A stretch of 49,924 bases of DNA. Origin: an uncultured Pseudoflavonifractor sp. GTDB taxonomy: Bacteria > Bacillota > Clostridia > Oscillospirales > Oscillospiraceae. Both the position numbers and the translations under genes were made by a program. The DNA is taken from contig NZ_CALXEG010000021.1 of the NCBI RefSeq assembly GCF_944387275.1, positions 1 to 49,924 on the forward strand. The letters run 5' to 3'. A model generated the notes under the pieces. It ran no database searches, had not been told where the DNA came from, and saw nothing but the letters and a program-made list of their open reading frames with translations. Shown here one piece after another: positions 34,364 through 43,156 of this stretch. How positions within the stretch are numbered: position 1 is the first letter of the stretch; each line of letters begins with the position of its first letter.

Positions 34364-36487
34364 TTGGCCAAGAAGAAGGGAAAACATAGCGCGCTGGAGG
34401 CGCGGCGGCGCAAGAACCGCCGGCGGCAGAACGCCGAGCGGGCCGCCCGGATGGCGCGGGAGGGGCTTGTGCCGGAAGAGGAGCGGGCGGTTGCCCTGGC
34501 CGCTCCGGCGGAGCCCCAGGGCGCGGGCACGGCGCCCATAGCCCCGGGGCCGGTTGAGTCCGGCGGGGCGCAGGATGGAGGCAGGCGGCGTTTTTCGCTG
34601 TGGAGGCGGGAGAAAAAGCCCCGGGCGCCCTGGCGGTATCACCCCTGGGTGTGGTATCTGATGGCCTTTCTCATCCCGCTGGCCATCCTGGTGGCCACAC
34701 AGCTCATCACGATCCAGTCGGTGGAGGACACCGTGGCCTGGATCGGGCAGAACCCGGCCGCCTTTGGGCTGGGATACCTGCTGCTGCTGGCCTGTGAAGG
34801 GATCCTGCTTGCTATAACGGGCGGCATCTTTTCCGCCGGACTGATCCTGACGGTCCCCCTGCTGACCATGGCCATTGTCAGTTATTTCAAGGAAGTGGTC
34901 AACGGCGTGCCTCTGATGGTCAGCGACCTGGCCATGGCCACCCATATGGGCACCATCGCGGGCTTCATGCGCCCGGGCATGAGCTTCGGCGCATGTACCG
35001 TCCCGTCGGTGCTGGCGGTGCTTGGATTGCTGGCGCTGACCCTGCTCTTTGCCAAGCGGCCCCGGCGCATCCGGTGGTATGCCTCCCTGACCGTGGGGCT
35101 GTGCGGCCTGCTGGTGATGGTGGGGTCGGCCAATCTGCCTGCGACCCGGGACTTTCTCAGCGGGCCGGGGGGAGAGATCCAGGCCGAGCGGAACGACCGG
35201 CTGGGCTTTCTGGCGGGCCTGTACAGCGGCGTGCTGGACAGCGCGGTGCAGGAGCCGGACGCGTACAATGAGAACAACATGAACGCCATCCTGCTGAAGG
35301 TGAAGCAGAACGCGGCGTCCACGCCGGCGCCGGAGGTGCAGCCCAATGTGATCATGCTCATGTCCGAGAGCTTCTGCGACCCGGAGGCGGTGCTGCCCGG
35401 CGTGGAGTTTGAGGACGATCCCATCCCCAACTACCGGGCCCTGGCGGCTGAATGGCCCTCGGGCAAGTTTCTCTCCAATACATACGCCGGAGGCACCGGC
35501 AACGTGGAGATGGAGGTCATGACCGGCATTCCCATTGCCTTTGTGGGAGAGGGGGAGGACCTGACCTCCCTCCAGGACGAGACGGCCTACGACCGTGCGC
35601 CGTCCATCATCAAGGCATTCTCAGCCCAGGGCTACGCCACCGAATTCGTCCACTCCTACACGTCGAAGCTGTACAACCGGGAGGAGAACTTCCAGCGCAT
35701 CGGCTTTGACAAGCTGGTGTTTGAGCCGGACTTCCCCGAGGACGCGGAGCGGGAGGGGCCCTATCTGTCCGACATGGCCCTGACCGAGATGATGATCTCG
35801 GAGTTTGAGAACCGGGACAAGAGTAAACCACTTCTCCTTTACGGCCTTTCCATGGAGAACCACCAGCCCTACTACACCGGGAAATTCGAGGACAGCTCCG
35901 GTCTGGACTTCTCCAGCGACAAGCTGGGGGAGGAGGAGCTGGGCTCCATCGACGCCCTGCTCCACGGTATCCACGACGCGGACGCGGCCCTTGGGGCGCT
36001 GCTGGACTATTTTGAGCAGTGCGAGGAGCCGGTGATCGTGATCTTCTGGGGCGACCATCTGCCCGGGCTGTCCATGGACGAGGAGAACACCATCTACTCG
36101 GAGCTGGGCTACTCCACCACGGCGGACACCCAGTCCTGGTCCCCGGAGGAGCTCAAGCGGATGCACACCACCCGATTCCTGGTCTGGAACAACTACGGCG
36201 CGGAGCTGGATGTGCCCGAGACCCTGAGCGCCACAGGGTTGGGGGTGCATATTCTGGACTGGGCCGGGGTGCCCCGCCCGCTGTACTTCCAGTGGGTGGA
36301 TATGGCCCTGGAGGATATGCTGCTCTACCGCCAGCGGCTCTTTGTGGCGGCGGACGGCACGCCCTACTACGAGCCGCCGGAGGAGGACCAGAGGACGGTG
36401 GAGACCTACCGCACCATCGTCTACGACATTCTCTACGGCCAGGGCTACATCGCCCAGGCCATGACCGAGCCGGTGCAGCGGAAATAA
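34364..36487 (+). CDS. LTA synthase family sulfatase-fold membrane enzyme
   Basis: A 707-residue protein starting at TTG 34364, chosen because TGAGGGTG lies just upstream and the promoter excludes the earlier ATG. A basic cytoplasmic N terminus (about 1-85) precedes about five membrane helices (from about 95, WYLMAFLIPLAILVATQLI) and a large extracellular sulfatase-fold domain. Catalytic elements match LtaS: E335 in MSESF, the nucleophile T378 in AGGTGNVE, and D564-H565 in WGDHLPG. The family transfers glycerol phosphate from phosphatidylglycerol to lipoteichoic acid or related polymers. The long charged N-terminal tail is unusual for LtaS proper; a phosphoglycerol transferase acting on another glycan is an alternative. 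Confidence 0.87.
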   Translation: MAKKKGKHSALEARRRKNRRRQNAERAARMAREGLVPEEERAVALAAPAEPQGAGTAPIAPGPVESGGAQDGGRRRFSLWRREKKPRAPWRYHPWVWYLMAFLIPLAILVATQLITIQSVEDTVAWIGQNPAAFGLGYLLLLACEGILLAITGGIFSAGLILTVPLLTMAIVSYFKEVVNGVPLMVSDLAMATHMGTIAGFMRPGMSFGACTVPSVLAVLGLLALTLLFAKRPRRIRWYASLTVGLCGLLVMVGSANLPATRDFLSGPGGEIQAERNDRLGFLAGLYSGVLDSAVQEPDAYNENNMNAILLKVKQNAASTPAPEVQPNVIMLMSESFCDPEAVLPGVEFEDDPIPNYRALAAEWPSGKFLSNTYAGGTGNVEMEVMTGIPIAFVGEGEDLTSLQDETAYDRAPSIIKAFSAQGYATEFVHSYTSKLYNREENFQRIGFDKLVFEPDFPEDAEREGPYLSDMALTEMMISEFENRDKSKPLLLYGLSMENHQPYYTGKFEDSSGLDFSSDKLGEEELGSIDALLHGIHDADAALGALLDYFEQCEEPVIVIFWGDHLPGLSMDEENTIYSELGYSTTADTQSWSPEELKRMHTTRFLVWNNYGAELDVPETLSATGLGVHILDWAGVPRPLYFQWVDMALEDMLLYRQRLFVAADGTPYYEPPEEDQRTVETYRTIVYDILYGQGYIAQAMTEPVQRK

Positions 36488-36498
36488 GCATTGCCATA

Positions 36499-36529
36499 CA
36501 GAGCGGCGGCTCAGGGAGCCGCCGCTCTG
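36499..36529 (+). terminator. Terminator of the LTA-synthase-like gene
   Basis: A perfect 14-bp stem (36499-36512 with 36516-36529), loop AGG, then TTGTCC; 11 bases after the stop codon. Confidence 0.75.
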
Positions 36530-36661
36530 TTGTCCGTAAACAGATTGTTGACATAATCCAAAGAAAAATGATGGAAATGTCAGGCTGCTTGTGGTAATAT
36601 AATCTATATGCACCCGCCCGTCCCTGATGAGGCGGGACTACATATGTATGGAGGAAAATCT

Positions 36662-37525
36662 ATGAATTATCTGATGTCCATCCTGATGGGCGTGATTCAG
36701 GGTGTGGCGGAGTTTCTGCCCATTTCCAGTTCAGGACACCTGACCCTCTTCCAGGCCTTTTTCAGCATGGAGAACATGGAGGAGACCCACATGCTCTTCA
36801 CCGTGCTGCTCCACTTCGGCACGCTGATCTCCGTCTGCATCGTGTACTGGCGGGACATTGTGGATATGATCCGGGAGTTTTTCCTGGGCATCCGCGCCCT
36901 GGTGGTGCGGGATGAGAGCGCGGGCAAGCCGCCTGCCGCCCGGCGGATGGTGATGCTGATCATTGTGGCCACCCTGCCGCTGTTCGTGATGATCTTCTTC
37001 AAGGACGCCCTGGAGCGCTTCTTCTCCAACCCCATCCCGGTGTCCTGCATGCTGCTGCTCACCGGCTTCATCCTCTTCTTCTCCGACCGGCTGGCCCGGG
37101 GCCACAAGACTGCCAAGAACGCCACCGTGGTGGACGCCCTACTGGTGGGCTGCGCCCAGGCGGTGGCCATCATCCCCGGCATCTCCCGCTCCGGCTCCAC
37201 CATCTCCGCCGGCATGCTGAGAGGTTTTGACCGGGACTTCGCCGTCCGCTTTTCCTTCCTCATGTCCCTGCCCGCCGTGGTGGGCGCCACGCTGCTGGAG
37301 CTGAAGGACGCCGTGACCGCCCCCAATTTCAGTGAGCAGGTCCTGCCCCTCCTGCCGGTCTATCTGGTGGGCGTGGTGGTGTCCGCCGTGGTGGGCTACT
37401 TCGCCATCCGGCTGGTCAAGTCCCTGGCGGACAAGGGCAAGTTCGGCAACTTTGCCTACTACTGCTGGGCGGTGGGCGCCGTGTCGCTGATCGCGGGCAT
37501 CCTCAAGTTCGTGATCTTCGCCTGA
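36662..37525 (+). CDS. uppP: Undecaprenyl-diphosphatase (BacA/UppP)
   Basis: A 287-residue polytopic enzyme that dephosphorylates undecaprenyl diphosphate so the lipid carrier can be reused for peptidoglycan and teichoic acid synthesis; overproduction is known to give bacitracin resistance. Both signature regions are present: GVIQGVAEFLPISSSGHLTL at residues 9-28 and IIPGISRSGSTISAGMLRG near 180. TGGAGG stands before the ATG at 36662, so an earlier in-frame ATG is discarded. A perfect TATAAT lies at 36598-36603 but with a poor -35. It falls in line with the envelope genes rodA, ddl, murF and the LTA-synthase-like enzyme in this window. Confidence 0.95.
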   Translation: MNYLMSILMGVIQGVAEFLPISSSGHLTLFQAFFSMENMEETHMLFTVLLHFGTLISVCIVYWRDIVDMIREFFLGIRALVVRDESAGKPPAARRMVMLIIVATLPLFVMIFFKDALERFFSNPIPVSCMLLLTGFILFFSDRLARGHKTAKNATVVDALLVGCAQAVAIIPGISRSGSTISAGMLRGFDRDFAVRFSFLMSLPAVVGATLLELKDAVTAPNFSEQVLPLLPVYLVGVVVSAVVGYFAIRLVKSLADKGKFGNFAYYCWAVGAVSLIAGILKFVIFA

Positions 37526-37563
37526 GCGGACCCGCCCTCCCGTTCTACCATAATGTCTGCTGG

Positions 37564-37645
37564 ATAAACCGCAGATTGGTTTATTTGCGCGGTGGCAGCC
37601 GCGCAATTCCATAAAAACGGCTCAAAGGAGCTGCTTTTATGGAAT
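37564..37645. repeat. Array of three hairpins between uppP and ftsK
   Basis: Three stem-loops follow each other with almost no gap. A: ATAAACC with GGTTTAT (37564-37584). B: TTGCGCGG with CCGCGCAA, loop TGGCAG (37585-37606). C: an 11-bp stem ATTCCATAAAA with TTTTATGGAAT (37606-37645), extended inside by GCTC-AAAG-GAGC. None ends in a clean U-tract on the plus strand, so this is not an ordinary terminator. It may be a structured leader of ftsK, a processing site or a small palindromic element. Confidence 0.65.
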
Positions 37646-37698
37646 TCAGCCATTGTTCAGTACGCATTACCATACTCTCCTGAAAGGAATGACGCTCC

Positions 37699-40419
37699 AT
37701 GGCCACGGCACAAAAGAAAAGCACCGGTGGAAAGCGCACTGCGTCCTCCTCCGGCAAGCGGACAAGCGCCGCCGGGAAGAGCGCCTCCGCCGGCCGGAAG
37801 AAGGCGGTCAGCCAGCCCAAGCCCATCCGCAGGGAAGTGGGGGCGGTGGTCTGCTTTCTGCTGGCCATCTTTGCCGCCTTTGGGTATTTCAATGTCCACG
37901 CCATCTTCATCGACTTTTTCTGCGGCCTTGCCAAGGGATTGATCGGATACGGCTTCTGGCTGGTGCCCCCCATGCTGCTGGTGTCCAGCGTGGTGTTGAT
38001 GTTCCACCGGGGACGGCCTGTGCGGCTGCGGGTGTGGTGCGCCATGCTCCTCCCGGTGCTGGTGGGCGCGCTGCTCCACCTGATGCTGGCCAAGGGCAGC
38101 TACCAGTGGGACGGCGCACTGATCAAGACCCTGTGGACTCAGGGACAGGCCATGTCCAGCGGCGGCCTGCTCAGCGGCATCATCGCCATGGGCTTCACCG
38201 CCGTGTTCAGCAAGATCGGCGCCGGCGTGGTGTTTGTGCTGTGCGGGGCCATGATGGTGATGACCGTGTGCAACGTGACCGTTGTGGACATTGTGGACGC
38301 CATCCGCAACCGTCCCCACCCGGAGTACGAGGAAGAGGAGCTGCCCGAGCCCCGGCCCCGTGGCCGGCGTCCCGCGCCCGCCCCAGCTCCTGTGGCGGCT
38401 GAGAAGCCCCCTGCCGCCGGGCGCAGGCGTCCCGTGATCGACATCCCGGTGGATGAAGCGCCCGCTGAGGCGGCGGCCCAGGAGACGACCGAGCAGCCCC
38501 CGGAGGAGGAAAAGCCCAGAAAGAGCGGCCTCTTCAACCGCCGTCCCTCTGTGCCCACCCCCGACCAGGTACTCACCGCCTCTGCGGCGGAGGCAGAGGA
38601 GGAGCCACCCTTCTCCCAGCCGGAGCCGGAGCCCCAGCCTCAGCCTGTGGAACCCGCCGTCAGTCCGGCGGCTGTGCGCCAGCCCGAGCCCTTCCAGCCC
38701 GTCCCCGTTGCCCCCGCCCCTGTGCCTCCCATGCCGGAGATCGAGCGGGAGCCCGCCGTACCCAAGGCCAAGGGCAAGGAGACCGCCCAGGCCGCCGCGG
38801 AGGTGGCCCAGGAGGTGGAGAAGAACCTGGGCCAGAGCGGCGGCGCCTATCAGTATCCGCCTCTCTCCCTGCTGAAGGAGGGGGACAGCATCGTGGGCGC
38901 CGAGGCCATCGGCGAGCTGAAGGCCAACCAGGCCCGGCTGTCCGATACCATCCGCTCCTTCGGCATTGACGCCAACATCGTTAACGTGACCCGGGGCCCG
39001 TCGGTGACCCGGTACGAGCTGGAGCTGGACCAGGGCGTCCGGCTCAACAAGCTGACCAACCTGTCCGACGACATCGCCCTGGCCCTGGGCGCCACCGGCG
39101 TGCGCATCGCCCCCATCCCCGACAAGATCTCCATGGTGGGCATCGAGGTGCCCAACAAGCTGGTGTCCCCGGTGTACATCAACGAGGTCATCGGCTCCCG
39201 GGAGTTCCGGGACAACCCCTCCAAGGTGGCCTTTGCCGTGGGCAAGGACATCGGCGGCAACTGTATCGTGGGCAACATCGCCAAGCTGCCCCACCTGCTC
39301 ATCGCCGGTACCACCGGCTCCGGTAAGTCGGTGTGCACCAACTCCCTCATCATCTCCCTGCTCTACAAGGCCACCCCCGACGAGGTGCGCCTCATCATGG
39401 TGGACCCCAAGATGGTGGAGCTGGGCATCTACAACGGCATTCCCCACCTGCTCATCCCGGTGGTCACCGACCCCAAGAAGGCCGCCGGCGCCCTCCAGTG
39501 GGCGGTGGTGGAGATGATGAAGCGGTACCGGGCCTTCTCCGAGGTGGGCGTCCGTGACCTGGCGTCCTACAACGCCCACGCCGCCCGCACCGAGGGCATG
39601 GAGAAGATGCCCCAGATCGTGGTGGTTATCGACGAGCTGGCCGACCTGATGCTGGTGGCGGCCAAGGAGGTGGAGGAGTCCATCTGCCGGGTGGCCCAGA
39701 TGGGCCGTGCCGCCGGCATGCACCTGATCATCGCCACCCAGCGCCCCTCCGCCGACGTGATCACCGGCCTGATGAAGGCCAACATCCCCAGCCGTATCGC
39801 CTTTGCCGTGGCCTCCTCGCTGGAGTCCCGCATCATCCTGGACACCACCGGTGCCGAGAAGCTGGTGGGCAAGGGCGACATGCTCTACTTCCCCCTGGGC
39901 ACCGGAAAGCCCAAGCGGGTCCAGGGCTGCCTCATCTCCGACGAGGAGGTGGCCGCAGTGGTGGACTTCATCAAGAAGCAGAGCGGCTCCGCCGAGTATG
40001 ACGAGTCCATCATCCACGAGATCGAGAAGCACGCCGCGGAGAAGGACAAGCAGGGCAAGGGGGGCGGAAGCTCCGCCTCCGAGGACGCCGGCGGGGACTA
40101 CGACGAGCTGCTGCCCTCCGCCATCGAGGTGGTGGTGGAGACCGGCATGGCCAGCGTGTCCATGCTCCAGCGCCGCCTGAAGCTGGGCTACTCCCGTGCC
40201 GCCCGTCTGGTGGACCAGATGGAGGAGAAGGGCGTGGTGGGTCCCTTTGAGGGCTCCAAGCCCCGCCAGGTGCTCATCACCAAGGAGCAGTGGCAGGAGA
40301 TGCAGTTCCGCCAGGGCATGGTGGACACAGCCCCCGACGCGGGTCCCGTCCCCGACGAGCTGGCCTTTGAGGGGGACGCCATCCCCCAGAGCCGGGAGAT
40401 GCCTCCCTTTGATATGTAA
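37699..40419 (+). CDS. ftsK: FtsK/SpoIIIE family DNA translocase
   Basis: A 906-residue membrane-anchored DNA pump that clears chromosome DNA from the division or sporulation septum. Lys/Ser-rich start, about four membrane helices (about 45-200), a Pro/Glu-rich linker (about 210-370), then the RecA-like motor: Walker A GTTGSGKSVCTNSL near 537, Walker B VVVIDELADLM near 641, and a C-terminal gamma winged helix (about 800-880, SMLQRRLKLGYSRAARLVDQME) for reading polar sequence motifs. AAAGGA stands about ten bases before the ATG. FtsK and SpoIIIE cannot be told apart from sequence alone here. It has a terminator of its own. Confidence 0.95.
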   Translation: MATAQKKSTGGKRTASSSGKRTSAAGKSASAGRKKAVSQPKPIRREVGAVVCFLLAIFAAFGYFNVHAIFIDFFCGLAKGLIGYGFWLVPPMLLVSSVVLMFHRGRPVRLRVWCAMLLPVLVGALLHLMLAKGSYQWDGALIKTLWTQGQAMSSGGLLSGIIAMGFTAVFSKIGAGVVFVLCGAMMVMTVCNVTVVDIVDAIRNRPHPEYEEEELPEPRPRGRRPAPAPAPVAAEKPPAAGRRRPVIDIPVDEAPAEAAAQETTEQPPEEEKPRKSGLFNRRPSVPTPDQVLTASAAEAEEEPPFSQPEPEPQPQPVEPAVSPAAVRQPEPFQPVPVAPAPVPPMPEIEREPAVPKAKGKETAQAAAEVAQEVEKNLGQSGGAYQYPPLSLLKEGDSIVGAEAIGELKANQARLSDTIRSFGIDANIVNVTRGPSVTRYELELDQGVRLNKLTNLSDDIALALGATGVRIAPIPDKISMVGIEVPNKLVSPVYINEVIGSREFRDNPSKVAFAVGKDIGGNCIVGNIAKLPHLLIAGTTGSGKSVCTNSLIISLLYKATPDEVRLIMVDPKMVELGIYNGIPHLLIPVVTDPKKAAGALQWAVVEMMKRYRAFSEVGVRDLASYNAHAARTEGMEKMPQIVVVIDELADLMLVAAKEVEESICRVAQMGRAAGMHLIIATQRPSADVITGLMKANIPSRIAFAVASSLESRIILDTTGAEKLVGKGDMLYFPLGTGKPKRVQGCLISDEEVAAVVDFIKKQSGSAEYDESIIHEIEKHAAEKDKQGKGGGSSASEDAGGDYDELLPSAIEVVVETGMASVSMLQRRLKLGYSRAARLVDQMEEKGVVGPFEGSKPRQVLITKEQWQEMQFRQGMVDTAPDAGPVPDELAFEGDAIPQSREMPPFDM

Positions 40420-40423
40420 TGTA

Positions 40424-40462
40424 AAAAGTGGTCCCGCCGGAAGCTCCGGCGGGACCACTTTT
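40424..40462. terminator. Bidirectional terminator between ftsK and the P-type ATPase
   Basis: A perfect 17-bp stem (40424-40440 with 40446-40462), loop AAGCT, with A-run on one side and TTTT on the other, between convergent genes. Confidence 0.9.
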
Positions 40463-40463
40463 G

Positions 40464-42314
40464 TTATTTGACCTTCAGCGCCCTTGTGGCGTTGAGGATG
40501 GCGATGACGGACACGCCCACGTCGGCAAAGACGGCCTCCCACATGGTGGCGTCGCCGGTGGCGCCCAGGAAAAGCACCAGCAGTTTGACGGCCAGGGCGA
40601 AGACGATGTTCTGGAGCACGATGCGGCGGGTCCTGCGGGCGATGCGGATGGCCACGGCGATCTTGGAGGGCTTGTCGTCCATGAGCACCACGTCGGCGGC
40701 CTCGATGGCGGCGTCGGAGCCCAGAGCGCCCATGGCGATGCCCACGTCGGCCCGGGAGAGGACGGGGGCGTCGTTGATGCCGTCGCCCACAAAGGCCAGG
40801 GTGCCCTTGGCGCTCTTCTCCTTCAGCAGGGCCTCCACCCGGTCCACCTTGTCTGCCGGGAGCAGCTGGGCGTGGACCTCGTCCAGGCCCAGCTCGGCGG
40901 CCACCGCCTCGCCCACGGCGGCGGTGTCGCCGGTGAGCATGACGGTCTTGCGTACTCCGGCGGCCTTCAGGTCCCGGATGGCCTGGGCGGCGTCCGGCTT
41001 CACCTGGTCGGAGATGACGATATGGCCCAGATAGGCGCCCTGGGAGGCCACGTGGACCGTGGTGCCCACCTTGTGGCAGGGGTGCCAGGTGACGCCGATC
41101 TCGTCCATCAGCTTGCCGTTGCCCACCCAGACGGGCACGCCGTCCACCTGGGCGCACACGCCCTTGCCCGAGCGCTCCTCCACGCCGGATACCCGGCTCC
41201 GGTCCAGCTCCATGCCCCAGGCCTCCCGGAGGGAGCGGGAGATGGGGTGGTCGGAGTAGGACTCGGCCAGGGCGGCCAGCTCCAGCAGGTGCCGCTCGGA
41301 GCACTGGTCGGGGTGGATGGCGGTGACGTTGAATACGCCCTGGGTCAGGGTGCCGGTCTTGTCAAAGACCACGGCCTCGGTGTTGGCCAGGGCCTCCAGA
41401 TAGTTGCCGCCCTTGACCAGGATGCCCTGCCGGGACGCGCCGCCGATGCCGCCGAAGAAGGAGAGGGGCACCGAGATGACCAGGGCGCAGGGGCAGGAGA
41501 TGACCAGGAAGATAAGGGCCCGGTGGATGCTCTCCGCCCAAGTGACATGGATGAGGAAGGGGAGGAGCAGGGCCAGCAGGGCCGCGCCGATGACCACGGC
41601 GGGGGTGTAGATCCGGGCAAACTTGGTGATGAAGTGCTCGGCCTTGGCCTTCTTGCTGCTGGAGTTCTCCACCAGGTCCAGGATCCTGGCCACCGTGGAC
41701 TCCTCAAAGGCCTTGGTGACCTGTACCCGCAGCAGGCCGGTCAGGTTGACGCAGCCGCTGATGACGTCGCTGCCGGGCTCCGCGTCCCGGGGAAGGGATT
41801 CGCCGGTGAGGGCGGAGGTATTGATGGTGGAGGAGCCCTCCAGCACCACGCCGTCCAGGGGCACCCGCTCGCCGGGCTTGATGACGATCACGTCGCCGAC
41901 GGCCACGTCCTCCGGGTCCTCCTGGACCAGCTGGCCGTCCCGCTCCACGTTGGCGTAGTCGGGCCGGATGTCCATCAGCTGGGAGATGGATTTGCGGGAC
42001 TTGTCCACGGCGCAGCTCTGGAACAGCTCGCCCACCTGGTAGAAGAGCATGACGAACACGGCCTCGGGGAACTCGCCGGTGAAGAAGGCGCCTACCGTGG
42101 CCAGGGCCATGAGGAAGTTCTCGTCAAAGACCTGGCCGTGGGCGATGTTGCGGATGGCCCGCCACAGCACGTCCCAGCCGATGACCCCGTAGGGGACCAG
42201 GAATACAGCCAGGCGCAGCAGGGGGAGATTGCCGAGGGGGAGGAGAACCGCGGCCAGCAGCAGGGCCGCGCTGAGAAGGATGCGGAAGAGCATCCGCTTC
42301 TGTTTCTTGTTCAT
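40464..42314 (-). CDS. P1B-type heavy-metal ATPase (Zn/Cd/Pb class), lacking an N-terminal HMA domain
   Basis: A 616-residue metal efflux pump. The transmembrane metal site is SCPCALV (C274-P-C276), the phosphorylated aspartate is D318 in DKTGTLT, and TGES, HPIS and GDGINDAPVL motifs are intact. CPC with this overall pattern points to the P1B-2 (Zn, Cd, Pb) group, though Cu cannot be excluded. It begins MNKKQKRMLF at 42314, four bases after CAGGAGG, and goes straight into membrane helices: the usual fused metal-binding domain is absent, and a free-standing HMA protein is encoded immediately upstream. Probably CadA/ZntA-like efflux. Terminated by the hairpin shared with ftsK. Confidence 0.93.
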   Translation of the reverse strand: MNKKQKRMLFRILLSAALLLAAVLLPLGNLPLLRLAVFLVPYGVIGWDVLWRAIRNIAHGQVFDENFLMALATVGAFFTGEFPEAVFVMLFYQVGELFQSCAVDKSRKSISQLMDIRPDYANVERDGQLVQEDPEDVAVGDVIVIKPGERVPLDGVVLEGSSTINTSALTGESLPRDAEPGSDVISGCVNLTGLLRVQVTKAFEESTVARILDLVENSSSKKAKAEHFITKFARIYTPAVVIGAALLALLLPFLIHVTWAESIHRALIFLVISCPCALVISVPLSFFGGIGGASRQGILVKGGNYLEALANTEAVVFDKTGTLTQGVFNVTAIHPDQCSERHLLELAALAESYSDHPISRSLREAWGMELDRSRVSGVEERSGKGVCAQVDGVPVWVGNGKLMDEIGVTWHPCHKVGTTVHVASQGAYLGHIVISDQVKPDAAQAIRDLKAAGVRKTVMLTGDTAAVGEAVAAELGLDEVHAQLLPADKVDRVEALLKEKSAKGTLAFVGDGINDAPVLSRADVGIAMGALGSDAAIEAADVVLMDDKPSKIAVAIRIARRTRRIVLQNIVFALAVKLLVLFLGATGDATMWEAVFADVGVSVIAILNATRALKVK

Positions 42315-42375
42315 AGTGCCTCCTGAGAGACGGAGCTTCCGGCTCCGGGCGGATTCGGGCGCCACCCGTAATCAA

Positions 42376-42594
42376 TCAGAGGACAATGGTACAGTCGGGC
42401 TCCACCCGCTTGCAGGTCTTGACCACCTGGGCCATGATGTCGTCCAGGCGGCTCTCGTCGGCGTCAATGGTCAGCTTCTGGGTGAGGAAGCTGACGGACG
42501 CATCGTGGACGCCGTCGATTTTGCGGATGGCGTCCTCCATTTTGGCGGCGCAGTTGGCGCAGTCCAGGTCCACCATTTTGTAGCGCTTCTTCAT
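42376..42594 (-). CDS. Free-standing heavy-metal-associated (HMA) domain protein
   Basis: A 72-residue single HMA domain with metal-binding DCANCAAKMEDAIRKIDGV, the CxxC being Cys-Ala-Asn-Cys. The fold is complete from MKKRYKMVDL to the C-terminal strand DCTIVL. It has its own AAAGGAG ribosome binding site. Lying between the repressor and an ATPase that lacks this domain, it most likely acts as the metal donor, or the detached N-terminal domain, of that pump. Aspartate before the CxxC is common in Zn/Cd-type HMA domains. Confidence 0.92.
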   Translation of the reverse strand: MKKRYKMVDLDCANCAAKMEDAIRKIDGVHDASVSFLTQKLTIDADESRLDDIMAQVVKTCKRVEPDCTIVL

Positions 42595-42655
42595 GGGGAA
42601 AACTCCTTTCCAAATCTCTGTTGTTATCGGGGTAGGGGTGGGCAGGGAAGGCGGC

Positions 42656-43018
42656 TCACTCGGCCACGTGCTCCATGCCCTGGTCCAGGATGGAGCGGAC
42701 GTGGTCGTCGGCCAGGGAGTAGAACACGGTCTTGCCCTCCCGGCGGTACTTGACCAGTTTGCTCTGCTTCAGGGCCCGCAGCTGATGGGAGATGGCCGAC
42801 TGGGTCATGTTGAGCAGCTGGGCGATGTCACACACGCACATCTCCGACTCAAAGAGCACGTAGAGGATCTTGATGCGGGTGGAGTCGCCGAAGATTTTGA
42901 AGAGCTCAGCCAGGTCGTAGAGAATCTCCTCGTCGGGCATGTTCTCGTTGACCTTAGCGATGATGTCCTCGTGGGCGTGGATATAGTCGCAGCGCTCGAT
43001 GGCGGTTTGCTCGTCCAT
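42656..43018 (-). CDS. ArsR/SmtB-family metal-responsive repressor
   Basis: A 120-residue winged-helix repressor. The alpha-3 helix carries ESEMCVCDIAQLL, the CVC metal site of CadC/ArsR-type sensors, and MTQSAISHQLRALKQSKLV is the DNA-recognition helix. An N-terminal ERCDYIHAHEDI adds a cysteine and histidines that could complete a CadC-like (Cd/Pb/Zn) site. I start at the ATG at 43018, six bases after AGGAGG. It heads the operon repressor-HMA-ATPase and should repress it from the operator just upstream, releasing when metal binds. Confidence 0.92.
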   Translation of the reverse strand: MDEQTAIERCDYIHAHEDIIAKVNENMPDEEILYDLAELFKIFGDSTRIKILYVLFESEMCVCDIAQLLNMTQSAISHQLRALKQSKLVKYRREGKTVFYSLADDHVRSILDQGMEHVAE

Positions 43019-43034
43019 GGAATCCCTCCTAAAA

Positions 43035-43058
43035 ACAAATGAGCTATTGTTCATATAT
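43035..43058. promoter_or_regulatory. Predicted SmtB/CadC-like operator
   Basis: An imperfect dyad with arms ATGA and TCAT framed at 43039-43054, in the setting ACAAATGAgctattgtTCATATAT. On the minus strand it reads ATATATGAACA..., close to the 12-2-12 operator of cyanobacterial SmtB. It lies directly downstream of the -10 hexamer, where a bound repressor would block transcription. Confidence 0.6.
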
Positions 43059-43059
43059 T

Positions 43060-43087
43060 ATTATATTCGCGGGCATAGGAATGTCAA
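43060..43087 (-). promoter_or_regulatory. Promoter of the metal-resistance operon
   Basis: On the minus strand a perfect TTGACA (43082-43087), a 16-base spacer and a perfect TATAAT (43060-43065), with the predicted operator directly downstream. Confidence 0.8.
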
Positions 43088-43107
43088 GAGGGAAGCGAAA
43101 ATTTTTT

Positions 43108-43145
43108 AAAAAAGTCCGCGGTGTCTGGGAGGAGACACCGCGGAC
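43108..43145 (-). terminator. Rho-independent terminator of the TetR-MMPL-GLUG operon
   Basis: A perfect 13-bp stem (43114-43126 with 43133-43145), loop of six bases; on the minus strand followed by TTTTTT. It is 11 bases after the GLUG gene stop. Confidence 0.9.
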
Positions 43146-43156
43146 TTAAACAGGAA

